Below, piece after piece: positions 33,015-42,669 of a DNA stretch of 64,000 bases (positions within the stretch are counted from its first letter, which is position 1; each line of letters begins with the position of its first letter). This DNA comes from Athalassotoga saccharophila (lineage in GTDB: Bacteria > Thermotogota > Thermotogae > Mesoaciditogales > Mesoaciditogaceae): assembly GCF_009936215.1 (NCBI RefSeq), contig NZ_AP019551.1, forward strand, positions 713,501 to 777,500, read 5' to 3'. Both the position numbers and the translations under genes were made by a program. The notes under the pieces are model-generated. The model saw nothing but the letters and a program-made list of their open reading frames with translations. It did not search any database and was not told the DNA's origin.

Positions 33015-34128
33015 CTTCGATCTCCTCTTTTAGGTTTGAATTGTCAAGAGGGATCTCATTTATCACAGGTTCAAAAATGCCCGACACTATCAATCTTATC
33101 GCAGACCTCTCATCGAGCCCCCTTGACATTAGATAGTATAACTTATCTTCATCTATATTTCCAACAGAGGCACCGTGCTTTGCGATAACGTCGTTGTTAT
33201 CAACGTAAAGTGAAGGGATTGAATCTGCTCGGGCCTTTTTAGAAAGGCTAACAGTGTTACTTCTTTCTTCAGAATCAGATCCAATTGCCGTATGCTTTAT
33301 CTCTATATTTCCCCTGACTACGGAATATCCTTCATCTGAGATGGATCCATTTGTTTCTATTCTTCCATACGTGGATCTTCCGAAATGATTCAAAGAAGTT
33401 CTTAGATCTATTCTTTCTTTTCCGCGTGCAAAGTAGACGGTTTTAAATGTAGCCTTTGAAAAATCTCCATTCAGATTTGCCGTGTGATCTATGGCCGTCT
33501 TCTGACCTCCAAAGATAACGTCGTAGACTTCTAAATTTGCACTTTCCTCGAGGTTGTACAAACTTGAAGAGACAACAAGATCGGTCTTCGGGCTTATTAT
33601 AACGTTGAAGATCTTCAATCTCGATCCTGTCTTGAGCAAGAATTTCGAAGCAGAATTTAAAAACTCTCCCTCTCCCCTGTACGACCTTACCATTACGACA
33701 GAGGAATTTTCTTCCAAAATGAGGCCCGAATTCTCTATTATCGTGTTGTTATCTTTCAGGTTGTATTCGAGATCTATCTTTTCATTTTTATCGATTTTTG
33801 AGAAAATGCCGCTGTTGAAAAAGATAAGGGCCATCATCACGAACTTTGGATCTACTCCGTTGAATTTGCCGGTTATAAAATCTTTCAATCCAGTTTTTAT
33901 GGCATCTTGTGTAAGAATTGATTTTCCATTCTTGACAAAATTTCCGGAATATTTTTTGATGGGGTATTTTTTGAATTCCGAAAATTCAAGTCTTTTCCAG
34001 ACGGGAAAGTCATAAGATAAATAATCAGAAAGCAGATCGTAGAAAGATTCATCTTTGTTTGGTATGTCCTCCCATCCGTAATCTTTCGCGGTAAAACTTT
34101 GTCTTTTTGGTTCCACCCTTGTAAACAT
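32992..34128 (-). CDS. sufD: Fe-S cluster assembly protein SufD
   Basis: 378 aa beta-helix protein, less conserved than SufB. The C-terminal motif [26 protein letters not shown] is shared with SufB, and HTANLNGDFS and HGASVGNIDEDKL are typical of the SufBD core. It forms SufBC2D with the neighbouring products. ATG 34128 is chosen for its spacing from AGGGTG; GTG 34137 and ATG 34134 are alternatives. Confidence 0.88.
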   Translation of the reverse strand: MFTRVEPKRQSFTAKDYGWEDIPNKDESFYDLLSDYLSYDFPVWKRLEFSEFKKYPIKKYSGNFVKNGKSILTQDAIKTGLKDFITGKFNGVDPKFVMMALIFFNSGIFSKIDKNEKIDLEYNLKDNNTIIENSGLILEENSSVVMVRSYRGEGEFLNSASKFLLKTGSRLKIFNVIISPKTDLVVSSSLYNLEESANLEVYDVIFGGQKTAIDHTANLNGDFSKATFKTVYFARGKERIDLRTSLNHFGRSTYGRIETNGSISDEGYSVVRGNIEIKHTAIGSDSEERSNTVSLSKKARADSIPSLYVDNNDVIAKHGASVGNIDEDKLYYLMSRGLDERSAIRLIVSGIFEPVINEIPLDNSNLKEEIEDAISVRI

Positions 34129-34133
34129 GTCCA

Positions 34134-35483
34134 TCACCCTATCTTCGAGTTGAAATGCATGTCTATTATTCTGTTGAATTCAACTGCGTATTCAAAAGGC
34201 AATTGTTTTATGAACGGATCGAGGAATCCCCTTACTATGAGTGCCTTTGCATCGTCTTCGGTAAGGCCCCTGCTCATAAGATAGTATATTTGATCCTCAT
34301 TTATTTTTCCGACGTAGGCTTCGTGACCTATCTCTGATTGATTGTTCATAACTTCTATTATAGGGAGCGTATCTGATTTGGATATATCATCGACCATTAA
34401 GGCAGAACAATCAACAGAAGATTTTGAATGAATTGCCGATTCTGATACCCTTACAAGGCCTCTGTAAAATGCGTATCCACCACCAAAACTTATACTTCTC
34501 GAGTCTACCTTTGAGGAGGTGTAAGGGGCAAAGTGAAAGACCTTTGTGCCAGTATCAAGATGCTGACCGGGCCCTGCGTAAGTTATGGTTGTGTACTCTG
34601 CCCTTGCGCCTTTGCCTTTAAGTATGCTCGATGGGTATAGCATAGTTTTGGCAGATCCCATAGTTCCAGAGATCCATATTATAGTTCCGTCTCTGTCGAC
34701 AGAAGCACGTTTCGTATTCAGATTGTAGGTATTTTTTGCCCAGTTCTCTATCGTTGAGAATTTAACAGTCGCACCCTCTTCAACGTATATTTCAACGGCT
34801 CCGGCGTGCAGATTGCTTATCGAATAATTCTGGCCCGAACATCCTTCTATGAATTCCAATTTTGATCCCTTATCAACGACTATCAACGTATGTTCAAATT
34901 GGCCCATTCCGGGAGATCCCATCAGATAATAAGATTGTATTGGCATGGGCACATTCACATTTGGTGGGACATATATGAAAGTTCCACCACTCCACACGGC
35001 ACCGTGAAGGGCGGCAAATTTGTGATCGTTGGGCGGAATAAGGCGCATGAAGTACTTTTTAACAAGGTCTGGATACTCTCTGACGGCAGTCCCCATTTCA
35101 AGAAAGATAACACCCAATTTTTTTAAAGATTCTTTCATGTTGTGGTAGACCATTTCGGAATCGTACTGGGCGCCAACACCGGCGAGAGATTCTCTTTCTG
35201 CCTGTGGTATCCCAAGTTTTTCGAAGTTTTCTCTTATATCTTCGGGCACGTCTTCCCACGATCTTTCATTTTGGGCACCCGGCCTTACGTAATTTACTAT
35301 AGAGTTGAGATCGAGGGCCGATATATCCACTCCAAAGTTGGGATTGGGCCTATTCAAAAAGTATTCAAGGGATTTCATCCTTATCTCTCTCATCCACAAA
35401 GGCTCATTCTTTGATTCCGATATTTCCTCTATGATCCTTCTATTTAAACCGGGTTCTGTTTTCGAAAGTGCGTTGTTTGTCAT
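34134..35483 (-). CDS. sufB: Fe-S cluster assembly protein SufB
   Basis: 449 aa. Typical motifs: [55 protein letters not shown]. The conserved SufB Cys and Glu region ([13 protein letters not shown]) is present. It is the scaffold component of the SufBCD complex. It overlaps sufC by 4 bp. Confidence 0.96.
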   Translation of the reverse strand: MTNNALSKTEPGLNRRIIEEISESKNEPLWMREIRMKSLEYFLNRPNPNFGVDISALDLNSIVNYVRPGAQNERSWEDVPEDIRENFEKLGIPQAERESLAGVGAQYDSEMVYHNMKESLKKLGVIFLEMGTAVREYPDLVKKYFMRLIPPNDHKFAALHGAVWSGGTFIYVPPNVNVPMPIQSYYLMGSPGMGQFEHTLIVVDKGSKLEFIEGCSGQNYSISNLHAGAVEIYVEEGATVKFSTIENWAKNTYNLNTKRASVDRDGTIIWISGTMGSAKTMLYPSSILKGKGARAEYTTITYAGPGQHLDTGTKVFHFAPYTSSKVDSRSISFGGGYAFYRGLVRVSESAIHSKSSVDCSALMVDDISKSDTLPIIEVMNNQSEIGHEAYVGKINEDQIYYLMSRGLTEDDAKALIVRGFLDPFIKQLPFEYAVEFNRIIDMHFNSKIG

Positions 35484-36217
35484 ATTCTCACTTCCTCATA
35501 CCCACTTCTTTCGAGTTCCTCGGCAAGTTCTATTCCGCCGGTCTTTACTATGCGTCCGTCCATGAAGATGTGAACGAATTTTGGTCTGACATAATCTAAA
35601 ATTCTTTTGTAATGTGTCACCAATACAATGGACATACCTTTCTTTGACGCGTTGTTTATTCCTTCGGATACAATCCTTAAGGCGTCTATATCAAGACCTG
35701 AGTCCGTTTCGTCAAGAAGTGCTAACTTTGGATTCAGAGCACTCAATTGAAGAATCTCTGATTTTTTCCTTTCTCCTCCAGAAAAACCAAGGTTGACGTA
35801 TCTTTTGAGAAAATCGTGATCCATCTTAAGAGAGTCGGCGATCTTTACCATCATGTCTCCAAATTCGAGAACGCTCATCTTTTTATCGGGATGCATTTTT
35901 TCGTAGGCAAGGCGTAAAAAGTTCATAAAAGTAACGCCAGATATTTCTTCTGGATATTGAAAAGATTGGAATATACCTAATCTCGCCCTTTCATCAACGC
36001 TTAAATTGATTATGCTCTTGCCTTCAAAAAGAATGTCTCCAGATGTGACTTTGTATTTTGGATTTCCCATTATGACATTTATAAGGGTGGTTTTTCCGGC
36101 ACCGTTAGGCCCCATTATCGCGTGAACCTCGTCCTTATTCACCTCGAGATTCACTCCTTTGATTACTTCCCTTTCTCCAATCGATGCATGAAGATCGATA
36201 ATCTTGATCAATTCCAT
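35480..36217 (-). CDS. sufC: Fe-S cluster assembly ATPase SufC
   Basis: 245 aa ABC-type ATPase. Walker [12 protein letters not shown], Suf-specific region [13 protein letters not shown], signature-like [15 protein letters not shown], and Walker [20 protein letters not shown] 36217 follows GAGGAGG. It is the first gene of the suf operon, read from the promoter at 36261-36289. Confidence 0.96.
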   Translation of the reverse strand: MELIKIIDLHASIGEREVIKGVNLEVNKDEVHAIMGPNGAGKTTLINVIMGNPKYKVTSGDILFEGKSIINLSVDERARLGIFQSFQYPEEISGVTFMNFLRLAYEKMHPDKKMSVLEFGDMMVKIADSLKMDHDFLKRYVNLGFSGGERKKSEILQLSALNPKLALLDETDSGLDIDALRIVSEGINNASKKGMSIVLVTHYKRILDYVRPKFVHIFMDGRIVKTGGIELAEELERSGYEEVRI

Positions 36218-36260
36218 AATTAAGCCTCCTCATAAATCTATACCTTTTTAGTCCAAATTA

Positions 36261-36289
36261 ATTTTACCACTATTTGAAAATAAAAGCAA
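36261..36289 (-). promoter_or_regulatory. Promoter of the suf operon
   Basis: On the minus strand, TTGCTT (36289-36284), a 17-bp spacer, and TAAAAT (36266-36261) preceded by TGG, i.e. an extended -10. No obvious IscR- or Fur-type palindrome is visible around it. Confidence 0.55.
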
Positions 36290-36344
36290 GAAAAAAGACC
36301 AAAAAAATGATAAAATAAAAGTTGAATGATAATTGGAGGTTAAG

Positions 36345-36746
36345 ATGCGTCAGGGACATGGTTTTGGAAGAAGACACGGTATGAGGGTAAGATTTATAGG
36401 ACCTTTTTTGCTTTTAGCGCTTTACAAAGAGCCATCTTACGGATATCAATTGATGGATAAATTGAGAGAATTTGGCTTTGAGGAGTATCTGCCGGATCAA
36501 ACGGCAATTTACAAGATGCTTAAAAATTTGGAAGAGAAGGGTTTGATAACATCGAAATGGGATACGACAGGTTCAGGCCCTGCACGCCACGTCTACGAGA
36601 TAACACCTGCTGGAATTGAAACACTCGATATCCTTGCCTCAGAGATAAAGGATAACATTCAAATTTACAAAAATTTCCTTGAAATATTCGAAAATGTTAG
36701 AAAGGCAGATGACACAGATAAAAAAAATCGAATGGCTAAACCGTAA
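36345..36746 (+). CDS. PadR family transcriptional regulator
   Basis: 133 aa. After a basic His/Gly/Arg-rich start, the winged helix has the family pattern FLLLALYKEPSYGYQLMDKL, YKMLKNLEEKGLITSKWD and RHVYEITPAGIETL. The C-terminal helix would make the dimer. RBS GGAGG (36335-36339) precedes ATG 36345. It overlaps the MFS gene by 38 bp and probably controls it; PadR regulators often control drug exporters. Confidence 0.88.
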   Translation: MRQGHGFGRRHGMRVRFIGPFLLLALYKEPSYGYQLMDKLREFGFEEYLPDQTAIYKMLKNLEEKGLITSKWDTTGSGPARHVYEITPAGIETLDILASEIKDNIQIYKNFLEIFENVRKADDTDKKNRMAKP

Positions 36747-37926
36747 CCTCACTCTTTTGATGATGGGCCGTCTTTTAAGAAGTATGGCCCAGGGTTTTTT
36801 GGTGATAATCGTCGCAATTTACCTCTCCAAATTGGGCTTTTCAGGTGTCCAGATAGGTCTTATTTTCACGGTTACCATAGTTGTTTCTCTATTTTTTGCG
36901 ATTTTGGTTGGCTTTTTTGCCGATAAGTATGGAAGAAAACTCGTAATAATAGTTATGACGGTTATAAGTGCAATAAGCGCTGCCGGCTTTCTCTTTACGA
37001 CGAATTATTACATCTTGATGGTACTTATCGCAGTAGGGACTATAGGGCGTGGCGGAGGGGCCGGCAGTGGAGGCGCCTTTGGACCCTTTTATCCGGCCGA
37101 GCAGGCTTTGATAAGCGAAAGTGTAAAGCCAGCCTTTAGAAATCATGCCTTCAGTTATCTATCGATCTTCGGAACGATAGGAAGTGCCGCGGGATCGATT
37201 TTGGCACTTATACCTTCTTATTACGATAATCTATTTAACCTTGGATGGCGTGGAAGTTATCTTTTTTTGATGGCTTTGGCCTCCGCCATCTACGTTATTA
37301 TGGTCTTTTTAACTATCCCGATAGAAGAGAGCAAAAACAGACCGAAGAGATCTGGCACATTCAAAATTTCGTGGAGTCTTGTCGGTAAACTCTCCATAAC
37401 AAATGCTTTGAATGGCTTTGGAATAGGATTTTTAGGCCCAATACTCGTTTATTGGTTTTTCATAAGGTACGGCGCAAATACAGCCTCTATTGGAATCCTT
37501 TACACCGTGATCAACATCATGGCGATAATTCCATTTTTGATAGCGCCGCTTCTTGCCAAAATATGGGGATCGGTTAAAACTATAGTTATCACGAGACTTT
37601 TTGGCGTTGCATCCCTTGTTTTGGTGGCCTTTATGCCAACCTTTTTGCTTGCGAGTATCTTCTTTGCGATAAGGATGATGGTAATCGCGATAGGGAATCC
37701 TCTCCGTCAGTCTTTCGTTATGGGTCAGGCAAAAAGTGAGGAGAGGGCAACCGTTGCATCTTTGAGCAACCTTCCACAGCAGATAACCTCATCTTTCGGA
37801 CCGGCAATAGGCGGATACCTTATAGATCTTTCAATGGTAGAAATGCCTTTGCTTATCGCGGCTGCATTTCAATTTTTGAATGCAGTCTTTTACTGGAAGT
37901 TTTTCAAAGATTCGAATGAAGAATAA
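36709..37926 (+). CDS. Major facilitator superfamily transporter
   Basis: 405 aa with about 12 membrane helices. MFS motif A is FFADKYGRKLVII between helices 2 and 3. The glycine-rich stretch GRGGGAGSGGAFGPF is notable. The substrate is unknown; an exporter is suggested by the PadR partner. The start at ATG 36709 lies inside padR. A terminator follows the stop directly. Confidence 0.82.
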   Translation: MTQIKKIEWLNRNLTLLMMGRLLRSMAQGFLVIIVAIYLSKLGFSGVQIGLIFTVTIVVSLFFAILVGFFADKYGRKLVIIVMTVISAISAAGFLFTTNYYILMVLIAVGTIGRGGGAGSGGAFGPFYPAEQALISESVKPAFRNHAFSYLSIFGTIGSAAGSILALIPSYYDNLFNLGWRGSYLFLMALASAIYVIMVFLTIPIEESKNRPKRSGTFKISWSLVGKLSITNALNGFGIGFLGPILVYWFFIRYGANTASIGILYTVINIMAIIPFLIAPLLAKIWGSVKTIVITRLFGVASLVLVAFMPTFLLASIFFAIRMMVIAIGNPLRQSFVMGQAKSEERATVASLSNLPQQITSSFGPAIGGYLIDLSMVEMPLLIAAAFQFLNAVFYWKFFKDSNEE

Positions 37927-37950
37927 GCGGGCCTTTCAGCCCGCGTTTTT
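37927..37950 (+). terminator. Intrinsic terminator after the MFS gene, overlapping the end of oppF
   Basis: Stem GCGGGC/GCCCGC (37927-37932 with 37939-37944), 6-base loop, then GTTTTT. It starts 1 bp after the MFS stop, and its loop contains the complement of the oppF stop codon. The T-run serves the plus strand only. Confidence 0.85.
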
Positions 37951-38928
37951 GTACAGTATGCATCTTACAAAGTGATCTTCTGAAATTTTTACCATATCGG
38001 GTACCCTTTCTTTGCATTCTGGCTTTGCAAATGGGCACCTTGGCTCAAAAGGACATCCGGGCGGAAGATTTGTCAGATCCGGTACCTCTCCTCCAACATC
38101 GACCTTTTCCGGCTCTAATCCCGCCTCCGGCTTGGGCGCTGCCTTCTTTAACAATTGCGTGTAAGGATGTTTTGGATCGTTTATCACATCATCGGACGGG
38201 CCTATTTCAACCAAATGACCAGCGTACATTATCGCAATCCTATCTGACATGTAGTGAGCACCCGCTAAATCGTGCGTTATGAAAAGGTACGAAACGCCTT
38301 CTTTTTCTTTCAATTCTAACATCTGGTTCATTATGTCAAGCCTTATCGATACGTCCAACATAGATGTAGGCTCATCGGCAAGTATCAACTGCGGTTGAAC
38401 CGCTATAGCGCGCGCTATTCCGACCCTTTGTCTTTGCCCTCCAGAAAGTTCGTATGGAAGTTTATCGTATATCTGCTTTGGAGGAATAAGACCGGCCTCT
38501 TCGAGGATTTGTAAAACTCTATCTTTTATCTTCCCTTTTTCGACTATTCTGTGTATCTTCAACGGCCTTGTGAGGGTGTATCCGACCGTATGCAAGGGAT
38601 TGAGAGACGAGAAGGGATCTTGAAAGATCATCTGAACATGTTTTCTGTAATTGACGAGTTCTTTGTGCTTCATTCTCAAGGGCGTTTCCTGACCGTTTAA
38701 AAAGATCTTTCCACTCGTCGGCTCGTAAAGTCTTACTATAACCCTTGCAACCGTCGTCTTCCCGCTTCCGGATTCTCCGACAAGACCGAGAACCTCTCTT
38801 TCTTTTATCCAAAAGTCTATCCCGTTTATCGCGTGGACTATCCTCGTCCTTCCAATGCCACCTATCCTGAATTCCTTTACAAGATTTTTCACTTCTATAA
38901 CGTTCTTTGTCTTTTGTACTGTCTCCAT
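37936..38928 (-). CDS. Oligopeptide/oligosaccharide ABC transporter ATPase (OppF type)
   Basis: 330 aa. Walker A GESGSGKTTVARV, signature LSGGQRQRVGIARAIA, Walker B LILADEPTSMLD. The C-terminal ~80 residues carry the Opp/Dpp-specific extension with a cysteine cluster (PPGCPFEPRCPFAKPEC). ATG 38928, 6 bp after the oppD stop, is preferred over the longer frame. Last gene of oppBCDF. In Thermotogota such systems often carry oligosaccharides, so the substrate is open. Confidence 0.9.
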   Translation of the reverse strand: METVQKTKNVIEVKNLVKEFRIGGIGRTRIVHAINGIDFWIKEREVLGLVGESGSGKTTVARVIVRLYEPTSGKIFLNGQETPLRMKHKELVNYRKHVQMIFQDPFSSLNPLHTVGYTLTRPLKIHRIVEKGKIKDRVLQILEEAGLIPPKQIYDKLPYELSGGQRQRVGIARAIAVQPQLILADEPTSMLDVSIRLDIMNQMLELKEKEGVSYLFITHDLAGAHYMSDRIAIMYAGHLVEIGPSDDVINDPKHPYTQLLKKAAPKPEAGLEPEKVDVGGEVPDLTNLPPGCPFEPRCPFAKPECKERVPDMVKISEDHFVRCILYKNAG

Positions 38929-38933
38929 CTCTA

Positions 38934-39899
38934 TCACTTCCCATCGTAGAGATGACACGCGACGAAATGTTCGCTCTCTATCTCCACAAGTTTTGGATTC
39001 TCAACGTCGCACACGCCATTTATTCTCTTTTCACATCTTGGATAGAATGGACACCCCTTTATATCGCTCGAAAGATCCGGCGGCCTTCCTGCTATGCCAT
39101 GTAGTTTTTGCCTTTTCCCAACAAGAGGGGGAAAGGCGTGCATAAGTCCGTAGGTGTACGGATGCAAAGGTTTTGCGTATAATTTCTCAGATGGTGCCTT
39201 TTCTATTATTTGACCTGCGTACATTATCGCAAGAGAATCCGAGATCTCGACAAGCAAAGAAAGATCGTGAGTTATGAAAATTATCGCAAATCCCAATTGC
39301 TTTCTTAATTCATCGACCTCTTGGAGTATCCTTCTTTGAACTACAACGTCTAAGGCCGTAGTCGGCTCATCCATTATCACCAATTTCGGATTTAGGGCAA
39401 GCGCCATCGCTATTACGACCCTTTGCTTCATTCCTCCCGACAACTGGTGGGGATACGCGTCCAAGTATTTTGAAGAGACATTTACAAGATTTAACAATTC
39501 TTTCGCACGTTTATCAAGTTCGGACTCCGTCATATTGACATGGTACTTTATCGAATTGTATATTTGCGTCCTTACCTTTAAGACCGGATTCAAAACGTTC
39601 ATTGAGGCTTGAAAGACCATCGAGAATTCTTTCCATCTCATCTTTCTTAAACTCTCATCGTCAACCTTCATCAAATCTATACCGTTGAATTCTATCGATC
39701 CTGAAAAGATCTTTCCCGGTGGCATGAGTAACCTTATGACTCCAAATGCGAGTGTGGACTTTCCACATCCCGATTCTCCCGCTATACCAAGAAACTCTCC
39801 TTTATTTAGTTCGAAGGAAACATTCCTCACTGCCCACGTCTTGAAGTTTGTGAATTCATATCCCGCGTTTAAGTCTTTAACTTTTAGCAATGCATCCAT
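38934..39899 (-). CDS. Oligopeptide/oligosaccharide ABC transporter ATPase (OppD type)
   Basis: 321 aa. Walker A GESGCGKSTLAFGV, signature LSGGMKQRVVIAMALA, Walker B LVIMDEPTTALD, and the C-terminal Opp extension with cysteines (IKGCPFYPRCEKRINGVC). It pairs with the OppF-type ATPase encoded next. Confidence 0.92.
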   Translation of the reverse strand: MDALLKVKDLNAGYEFTNFKTWAVRNVSFELNKGEFLGIAGESGCGKSTLAFGVIRLLMPPGKIFSGSIEFNGIDLMKVDDESLRKMRWKEFSMVFQASMNVLNPVLKVRTQIYNSIKYHVNMTESELDKRAKELLNLVNVSSKYLDAYPHQLSGGMKQRVVIAMALALNPKLVIMDEPTTALDVVVQRRILQEVDELRKQLGFAIIFITHDLSLLVEISDSLAIMYAGQIIEKAPSEKLYAKPLHPYTYGLMHAFPPLVGKRQKLHGIAGRPPDLSSDIKGCPFYPRCEKRINGVCDVENPKLVEIESEHFVACHLYDGK

Positions 39900-39900
39900 C

Positions 39901-40737
39901 TTATCGCTTCCTCAACCTTGGATTCGTTAATTCGTCAACTGCGAAATTCATAAGGGCAAAGGACATTCCGAGTAAGGCTATGAGTAATCCGGGAACTGCC
40001 GCCCATTCCCACAGTCCAAAAAGCAGTGCCTGATTGTTTTGCGCCCAGTAAAGGATAGTTCCCCACGATATCGCGCTTGAATCGCCAAGGCCCAAGAATT
40101 CGAGTCCTGCCTCGCTTAAGACCGCGTAAACGGCCGCTCCAAAGAAATTGGCAACTACAAGACTTAACATATTTGGAAAGATATCCGAAAATATTACGTG
40201 TGCCGAACTTTCACCGGTCACAACAGATGCCTTGACGTAATCCCTGTTTTTCAAGGTTAAAACCTGGGACCTTAAGGTTCTCGCCCCCCAGGCCCATCCC
40301 GTCAATGATATGACAAAGATTATCGTCCATATACCCTTTACGACTATGAAGGCACTTATTATGATTATCAGCGGAAGACCGGGGATGACAAGGAAGATAT
40401 TCGTGATAGTCATCAAAATATCATCGGTCAGCCCTCCAAGATACCCGGAAGATAAGCCTATTATGACGGAAACGACAGTCGCTATGCCTCCGGTTATGAG
40501 GCCAACTATCAAAGATAGCCTTGTACCCCATATAACCTGAGAGAGTATGTCCTGTCCGACGGCAGTCGTACCTAACCAGTGTTTCCAACTGGGACCTTGA
40601 AGAGGGGTAAATGCCATCGAATTTGGAGAATAAGGGGCTATCCATGGAGCAAAGATCGCGAGCACCACGAAGAAAAGAAAGATTATAACCCCTATTGCAG
40701 ATTTCTTATTCCTGAAGAAAAGTTTTACGTAATTCAC
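39901..40737 (-). CDS. ABC transporter permease (OppC type)
   Basis: 278 aa with about six membrane helices. The N-terminal OppC-like segment contains FFRNKKSAIGVIIF, and the EAA loop is near AGLEFLGLGDSSAISWG. GTG 40737 with GGTGG upstream fits the usual overlap with the oppB stop; longer starts up to 40770 are possible. Confidence 0.9.
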   Translation of the reverse strand: MNYVKLFFRNKKSAIGVIIFLFFVVLAIFAPWIAPYSPNSMAFTPLQGPSWKHWLGTTAVGQDILSQVIWGTRLSLIVGLITGGIATVVSVIIGLSSGYLGGLTDDILMTITNIFLVIPGLPLIIIISAFIVVKGIWTIIFVISLTGWAWGARTLRSQVLTLKNRDYVKASVVTGESSAHVIFSDIFPNMLSLVVANFFGAAVYAVLSEAGLEFLGLGDSSAISWGTILYWAQNNQALLFGLWEWAAVPGLLIALLGMSFALMNFAVDELTNPRLRKR

Positions 40738-40738
40738 A

Positions 40739-41722
40739 TCATTCACCACCCGATCTTGCTCTTGGATCAAGGAAGACGTAAACTATGTCTGCTATGAAAT
40801 TGGCTACAAGCACCGCTATCGTTATGAAAAGGAAGATGGCCTGCATGAGAGGATAATCTATGTTTAAGACGGCCTGATAGAGCAGGTATCCAACTCCCGG
40901 GTATGAGAAAACTATCTCGGTTAAAAGCACACCGCTTATGACAAAACCTATTGCCATTGCAAAACCTGTAAAACTCGGCAATATGGCATTTCTGGCGGCG
41001 TAATTCATCTCTATCTCTCTCTCCGGCAAACCTTGCGCAAAGGCAAAGGTTATGTAATCGTCTGAGAGAACGCTTATCATGTTGTTTCTCATGGTCAGCA
41101 TCCATCCTCCCATGGCCGTTATTATTATCGTTGCCGCTGGAAGTATGGCGTGATAAAGCACTGACCATACTAATGCCAGTCCAGAAAGGCCTGATGATGA
41201 CGAATATGCGCCACCGAGCGGGAACCATCCAAAGACAAAGGCAAAGACATATTCAACTATCAAGGCAAACCAGAAATATGGCATAGAATTGAGAAAGAAT
41301 GCTATTGGTACGGCAAAACTACTCGAGATGGAATTTCTCTTCCACGATACTCTTATTCCTAAAAGTGTTCCAAGTATAAATGCTATAACGGTTGAAATTC
41401 CGGCAAGTCCTAATGTCCAGGGAACTGCCTGCGCCAAAACCTGAGCAACCGTTGTTGGATAGAAACTCACGGATATTCCAAAATTACCCGTTACCATCCT
41501 TCCAAGGTAGTCCCAGTACTGGGCAAGCATACTTTCGTGGGTATTTATACCGAAGGCAATCTCTAAGGCACTTATTGCCTGAGGATTTAGTCTACCCTGA
41601 AACTTTGCTATCATAACCTCGGCCGGGTTCCCTGGCATCATTCGTGGAAGAATGAAATTTATAGTTACAGCCGCCCATAGAGTGATTAGAAAAAAGACAA
41701 TTCTTTTCAAAATGTACTTCAT
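40739..41722 (-). CDS. ABC transporter permease (OppB type)
   Basis: 327 aa with about six membrane helices. The N-terminus MKYILKRIVFFLITLW is typical of OppB/DppB permeases; the C-terminal EAA region includes LTEIVFSYPGVGYLLYQAV. ATG 41722 follows GGAGG with suitable spacing. It is first in the operon. No substrate-binding protein gene is adjacent, so the binding protein must be encoded elsewhere or shared. Confidence 0.9.
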   Translation of the reverse strand: MKYILKRIVFFLITLWAAVTINFILPRMMPGNPAEVMIAKFQGRLNPQAISALEIAFGINTHESMLAQYWDYLGRMVTGNFGISVSFYPTTVAQVLAQAVPWTLGLAGISTVIAFILGTLLGIRVSWKRNSISSSFAVPIAFFLNSMPYFWFALIVEYVFAFVFGWFPLGGAYSSSSGLSGLALVWSVLYHAILPAATIIITAMGGWMLTMRNNMISVLSDDYITFAFAQGLPEREIEMNYAARNAILPSFTGFAMAIGFVISGVLLTEIVFSYPGVGYLLYQAVLNIDYPLMQAIFLFITIAVLVANFIADIVYVFLDPRARSGGE

Positions 41723-41774
41723 CCAGCGCCTCCACACTTAAAATTAACCCGGCTATCCGCTGTTTTAATATATC

Positions 41775-41803
41775 ATTTTACTTATCATGTTGCTAAATGT
41801 CAA
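41775..41803 (-). promoter_or_regulatory. Promoter of the opp operon
   Basis: On the minus strand, TTGACA (41803-41798), a 17-bp spacer and TAAAAT (41780-41775), about 50 bp upstream of the oppB start. The -35 box overlaps a perfect palindrome. Confidence 0.75.
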
Positions 41804-41810
41804 ATTTGAC
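41799..41810. promoter_or_regulatory. Perfect 12-bp palindrome over the opp -35 box, candidate operator
   Basis: GTCAAATTTGAC is a perfect inverted repeat sharing five bases with the -35 hexamer of the opp promoter. A repressor bound there would block RNA polymerase. The regulator is not identifiable from this window. Confidence 0.45.
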
Positions 41811-41975
41811 GATTAATGACAATTATAGATGATTTCCTTTAAAATACCCAATTTATTTCGTTATTGCTGCTAATAACTAATATTTTTGCTGTATATGTTT
41901 ATATATCGTAAAATATCTATAAAAAATAAGTTTTTTTGATGAAGATATATATCGCATAACGATGCAATATCCAAA

Positions 41976-42482
41976 TCAGGTTTTAGATCGGATCAATTGG
42001 ATTTTTGATATCCTTTTTGCAAGTGGAAAGACCAAAGAGATCTTTATTGCGTCTATCCACACGAATGGTAAAAATCCAGTCTCGATAGAACTTCTAAGGC
42101 TATGAAGGTAAAGGTAAAGCACGCCGACACCGAAGATGTATATGATAAGGAGCGCAAGGGACAACATTAGAATTCTGAATATGCCATTTCTTTTCCATCC
42201 GAAGGATGCTATGGCGGCAGATGGAATGAAGCCTAAGATGTATCCTCCCACCGGACTCATGATCGCTCCGATTCCACCAGATCCGGCAAAGATTGGAAGG
42301 CCTATCATTCCAAGAATCGTATAACCGATCATTACCACAAAGGAATCGAGTGGAGAAAGAAAAAAAGCCATTAAAAATATCGCGAATACCTGAAGAGTTA
42401 TCGGAACAGGTCCTATCGGAATCGAGACTGTCGAAAGTAAAGATACGATTGCAAGCCAGATTGCCATCCTTGATATCTTCAT
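41976..42482 (-). CDS. bioY: Biotin ECF-transporter S component BioY
   Basis: 168 aa with about six membrane helices. The family pattern is clear: PIGPVPITLQVFAIFLMAF and GLPIFAGSGGIGAIMSPVGG near the centre. It binds biotin for the energy-coupling-factor transporter; EcfA and EcfT are not in this window. ATG 42482 lies only about 7 bases after a TATAAT box and has no RBS, so the mRNA may be leaderless. The 41811-41975 stretch downstream is AT-rich, and I see no gene in it. Confidence 0.9.
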   Translation of the reverse strand: MKISRMAIWLAIVSLLSTVSIPIGPVPITLQVFAIFLMAFFLSPLDSFVVMIGYTILGMIGLPIFAGSGGIGAIMSPVGGYILGFIPSAAIASFGWKRNGIFRILMLSLALLIIYIFGVGVLYLYLHSLRSSIETGFLPFVWIDAIKISLVFPLAKRISKIQLIRSKT

Positions 42483-42488
42483 ACATCG

Positions 42489-42497
42489 ATTATACCA
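42489..42497 (-). promoter_or_regulatory. Extended -10 promoter of bioY
   Basis: Minus strand TGG-TATAAT, a perfect -10 hexamer with the TGn extension, ending 6 bases before the bioY ATG. No good -35 is visible. Transcription would begin at or next to the start codon. Confidence 0.6.
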
Positions 42498-42512
42498 AAC
42501 AAAAATCCAAAA

Positions 42513-42530
42513 TGGTACGTAGCGTGTGGC
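42513..42530 (-). repeat. Copy A of a short intergenic element
   Basis: On the minus strand GCCACACGCTACGTACCA. It matches copy B (49681-49698) at 15 of 18 positions and copy C (62554-62568) at 12 of the first 14. It lies in the bioY/ABC-F intergenic region. Confidence 0.4.
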
Positions 42531-42644
42531 GGGTGGCAAGCAAAAGAGATTAGGGAAAGGCATCCTGCCCTCCGTTTAAATTAAAGAACATTCGACTTTT
42601 AAGGTTATTTAAGTACATACACTGAAGCATTGACCATAAAGAAA

Positions 42645-42653
42645 TGTTATAAT
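42645..42653 (+). promoter_or_regulatory. Extended -10 promoter of the ABC-F gene
   Basis: TGT-TATAAT, a perfect -10 hexamer with TGn extension, 16 bp before the ATG at 42670. No -35 hexamer at good spacing is visible. Confidence 0.55.
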
Positions 42654-42669
42654 TCTTGCGGAGGCAGAG

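Noticed and set aside
37936-41803. Substrate-binding protein gene expected with the opp operon
   Set aside because: No secreted binding-protein frame exists between bioY, oppBCDF and the MFS gene.
41811-41975. Possible small gene or RNA in the AT-rich stretch between bioY and the opp promoter
   Set aside because: Only very short frames and weak hairpins are present; no promoter/terminator pair encloses them.
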